A DNA stretch of 6,893 bases from an uncultured Clostridia bacterium. GTDB taxonomy: Bacteria > Bacillota > Clostridia > Oscillospirales > Acutalibacteraceae. Numbering within the stretch: position 1 is the first letter of the stretch; each line of letters starts with the position of its first letter. This document shows positions 5,570 to 6,893 of this stretch, piece after piece. Position numbers and translations under genes: made by a program. The stretch spans positions 1 through 6,893 of the forward strand of contig CAMVNL010000119.1 in assembly GCA_947168785.1 (NCBI GenBank). The letters run 5' to 3'. The notes under the pieces are model-generated. The model was given only the letters and a program-made list of their open reading frames with translations. It was not told the DNA's origin and ran no database searches.

Positions 5570-5596
5570 AAAAAATGCCGGTTTTCTCAACCGGCA
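5570..5596 (-). terminator. Intrinsic terminator of the upstream (ABC permease) unit, overlapping the next promoter
   Basis: TGCCGGTT (5576-5583) and AACCGGCA (5589-5596) form a perfect 8-bp stem with a 5-base loop. On the minus strand the stem is followed by TTTTTTATTTG, a standard termination signal. It lies only about 15 bases before the ribosome binding site of the AhpD-like gene. Confidence 0.8.
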
Positions 5597-5598
5597 AT

Positions 5599-5627
5599 AT
5601 TTTATCACGGTAGCGCGGGAAAGTCAA
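5599..5627 (-). promoter_or_regulatory. Sigma-A promoter of the AhpD-like/SDR operon
   Basis: On the complement, TTGACT (5622-5627) is separated by exactly 17 bp from TAAAAT (5599-5604), each matching five of six consensus bases. Predicted initiation at about 5590-5593 falls within the first arm of the terminator stem (5596-5589). The new transcript should therefore lack half of that arm and escape termination. The spacer contains GGTAGCGCGG (5609-5618, plus strand), identical to the first ten bases of the REPIN-like ends, so it may be a remnant of a REP copy. Confidence 0.75.
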
Positions 5628-5657
5628 CGGGGGAATTGGAAGTTGGTGAGATCATCC

Positions 5658-5807
5658 GGTAGCGCGGCACCTCAGTGCCGCTCGTGACATAAACAACTAT
5701 TTTCAGGACAAAAAACACCACAGTCGCATTGAAAAAAAGGTTACACCTGTTTTTAGTTCCCTGAAATGTAACATTCGTGAATAGCGGCACTGAGGTGCCG
5801 CGCTACC
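5658..5807. repeat. REPIN-like/MITE-like element, copy B
   Basis: The ends at 5658-5682 and 5783-5807 are perfect 25-bp inverted repeats, each GGTAG plus a GCGGCAC-CTCA-GTGCCGC hairpin, and they enclose a 100-bp core. The first 24 bases of each end are the same as the ends of copy A. If copy A is reverse-complemented, aaacaac falls at core positions 9-15 and aacat at positions 88-92 in both. The two are thus related elements in opposite orientation with diverged centres. This copy lies between the ABC permease stop and the operon promoter. Most of the permease-to-promoter gap (5628-5833) is this element. Confidence 0.82.
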
Positions 5808-5833
5808 GCAGTAGCCCCCGGCAAATCCGCCTA

Positions 5834-6893
5834 TTACTCCCTCCGCAGCGCGTCGATGGGGTTGAGGTTGGCGGCCTTGACGGCGGGGATGAGGCCGAAG
5901 GCAATGCCGATGACCGTGGAGAATCCCACGGAGATGATGATGGCCGGGAGGCTGACCGCCGAGGGCGTCTGCATCAGCAGGCTCAACACCTTGGCCAGAA
6001 TGATGCCCGTGATCACGCCGATGACGCCGCCCAGCGACGTGAGCACCGCCGCCTCCGTCAGGAACTGACGCAGGATGCGGTTCTTCTTTGCGCCGATGGC
6101 CTTTTTCAGGCCGATTTCCCTTGTGCGCTCGGAGACCGTGACCAGCATGATGTTCATAACGCCGATGCCGCCCACGATCAGGGAGATGCCCGCGATCCAG
6201 ATCAGCTGGCGGTTGGTGGAGGAGGACAGCTCCTGCAATTGCTTGGCCTGCTCCAGCAGGTCCTGGGCGCGGTAGGAAAAGCTCTGGGTGCTCACCAGCG
6301 AGGAGGTGAGGTATTCCGCCGCCTGCTTGCCGACGGCGGTCATGTCGTCGGTGTTTTTCACGCCCACCGCCACGCTCTGGGGCTCGTCGAACCGGTAGGC
6401 CACCGGCCAGGTGGTTTCCGGGATATAGATGCGGCCGCCCTCCGTTTGCATATAGGTGTAATAGTCGTCAAGGCTGTTGATGACGGGGGTGAAGGACTGC
6501 TTTTCCGTCACCACGCCGATCACCGTGAAGGGCTCCCCCTGAATCTCTATGGTCTTGTTGACGGGGTCCGCCCCGCCGAACAGGCTGCCGGCCACGGATT
6601 CATCCACGATGACCACCTTGCGGAACAGGCTGAAATCCGTCTCAATGAAGCCCCGGCCCGATTGCAGCGTCAGCCCGTAGATGGGGAAATAGGCCTGATC
6701 CACGCCGTAGACCGAGCCGGAATAGGCGGTGTTCTGATAATAGACGTTTTCCGCGTAGTTGCGCTTGTGGAACACGGCCACGCCGCTGACCCGATCAAGC
6801 TCCTTCAGAGCGGCCACGTCCTCCGCCGTCACGGTACGAACGCCCTCCGGCACGCCCTCATACTGCATATCGTATTCGTAATCGTCCTTGCAC
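5834..6893 (-). CDS. MacB/FtsX-type ABC transporter permease, N-terminus cut by window edge
   Basis: The reading frame is open to the right edge, giving the last 352 residues. The in-frame ATG at 6868 is not taken as the start because the frame continues upstream (CKDDYEYD) and the family's first membrane helix is missing. The visible part begins in the large extracytoplasmic MacB_PCD domain (to about residue 225), with features such as VVIVDESVAGSLFGG and GEPFTVIGVV. The FtsX domain follows with three membrane helices near 232-254, 277-301 and 313-340. Between the first two lies the cytosolic coupling motif ERTREIGLKKAIGAKKNRILRQF, which contacts the ATPase subunit. It ends in NPIDALRRE, a common MacB-type terminus. 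Such permeases work with a separate MacB/LolD-like ATPase and often a membrane-fusion-like protein, expected beyond the right edge. Substrate could be a peptide, antimicrobial or lipoprotein; none is indicated. Confidence 0.92.
   Translation of the reverse strand, partial: CKDDYEYDMQYEGVPEGVRTVTAEDVAALKELDRVSGVAVFHKRNYAENVYYQNTAYSGSVYGVDQAYFPIYGLTLQSGRGFIETDFSLFRKVVIVDESVAGSLFGGADPVNKTIEIQGEPFTVIGVVTEKQSFTPVINSLDDYYTYMQTEGGRIYIPETTWPVAYRFDEPQSVAVGVKNTDDMTAVGKQAAEYLTSSLVSTQSFSYRAQDLLEQAKQLQELSSSTNRQLIWIAGISLIVGGIGVMNIMLVTVSERTREIGLKKAIGAKKNRILRQFLTEAAVLTSLGGVIGVITGIILAKVLSLLMQTPSAVSLPAIIISVGFSTVIGIAFGLIPAVKAANLNPIDALRRE

Overview
The window is a GC-rich chromosomal stretch. Its strong Shine-Dalgarno sequences, TTGACA/TATAAT-type promoters, AT-rich intergenic spacers and intrinsic terminators with T-tracts suggest a high-GC Firmicute. 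A gut-type Clostridia/Oscillospirales member is my best guess, but this is inferred from style and protein resemblance, not from a marker gene. No rRNA, tRNA, CRISPR array, transposase or phage gene was seen.

Left part (1-1802, minus strand): the N-terminal part of a YhhN/TMEM86-type membrane protein (lysoplasmalogenase family) runs off the left edge. Upstream of it lies a 150-bp element bounded by inverted GTAG-hairpin repeats. Then comes a secreted, C-terminally membrane-anchored protein with a glycerophosphodiester phosphodiesterase (GDPD) fold whose catalytic histidines and metal-binding acids appear to be replaced. Both proteins belong to phospholipid-headgroup families.

Middle (1803-3965): a divergent intergenic region carries a clear sigma-A promoter and two adjacent perfect dyads, one with the Fur-family core AATnATT. 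It drives a 471-residue radical SAM/SPASM protein of unknown substrate. Downstream are GC-rich imperfect direct repeats of about 61-68 bp. A bidirectional terminator is then shared with a convergent small XRE-family regulator, whose promoter region holds a long inverted repeat, the likely autoregulatory operator.

Right part (4114-6893, minus strand): a two-gene operon encodes a CxxC-containing AhpD/carboxymuconolactone-decarboxylase-family protein followed by a short-chain dehydrogenase. The two overlap by one base (TAATG) and end in a strong hairpin. The operon promoter overlaps the terminator of the upstream transcription unit in such a way that its own transcript should start inside the hairpin stem. 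Upstream is a second copy of the 150-bp element, inverted relative to the first, then the C-terminal 352 residues of a MacB-type ABC transporter permease that runs off the right edge.

The most notable items are the REPIN-like element pair, the pseudoenzyme-like GDPD, the promoter-in-terminator arrangement at 5576-5627, and the operator structures before the radical SAM and XRE genes. I did not find convincing evidence of a wholly new multi-gene system.
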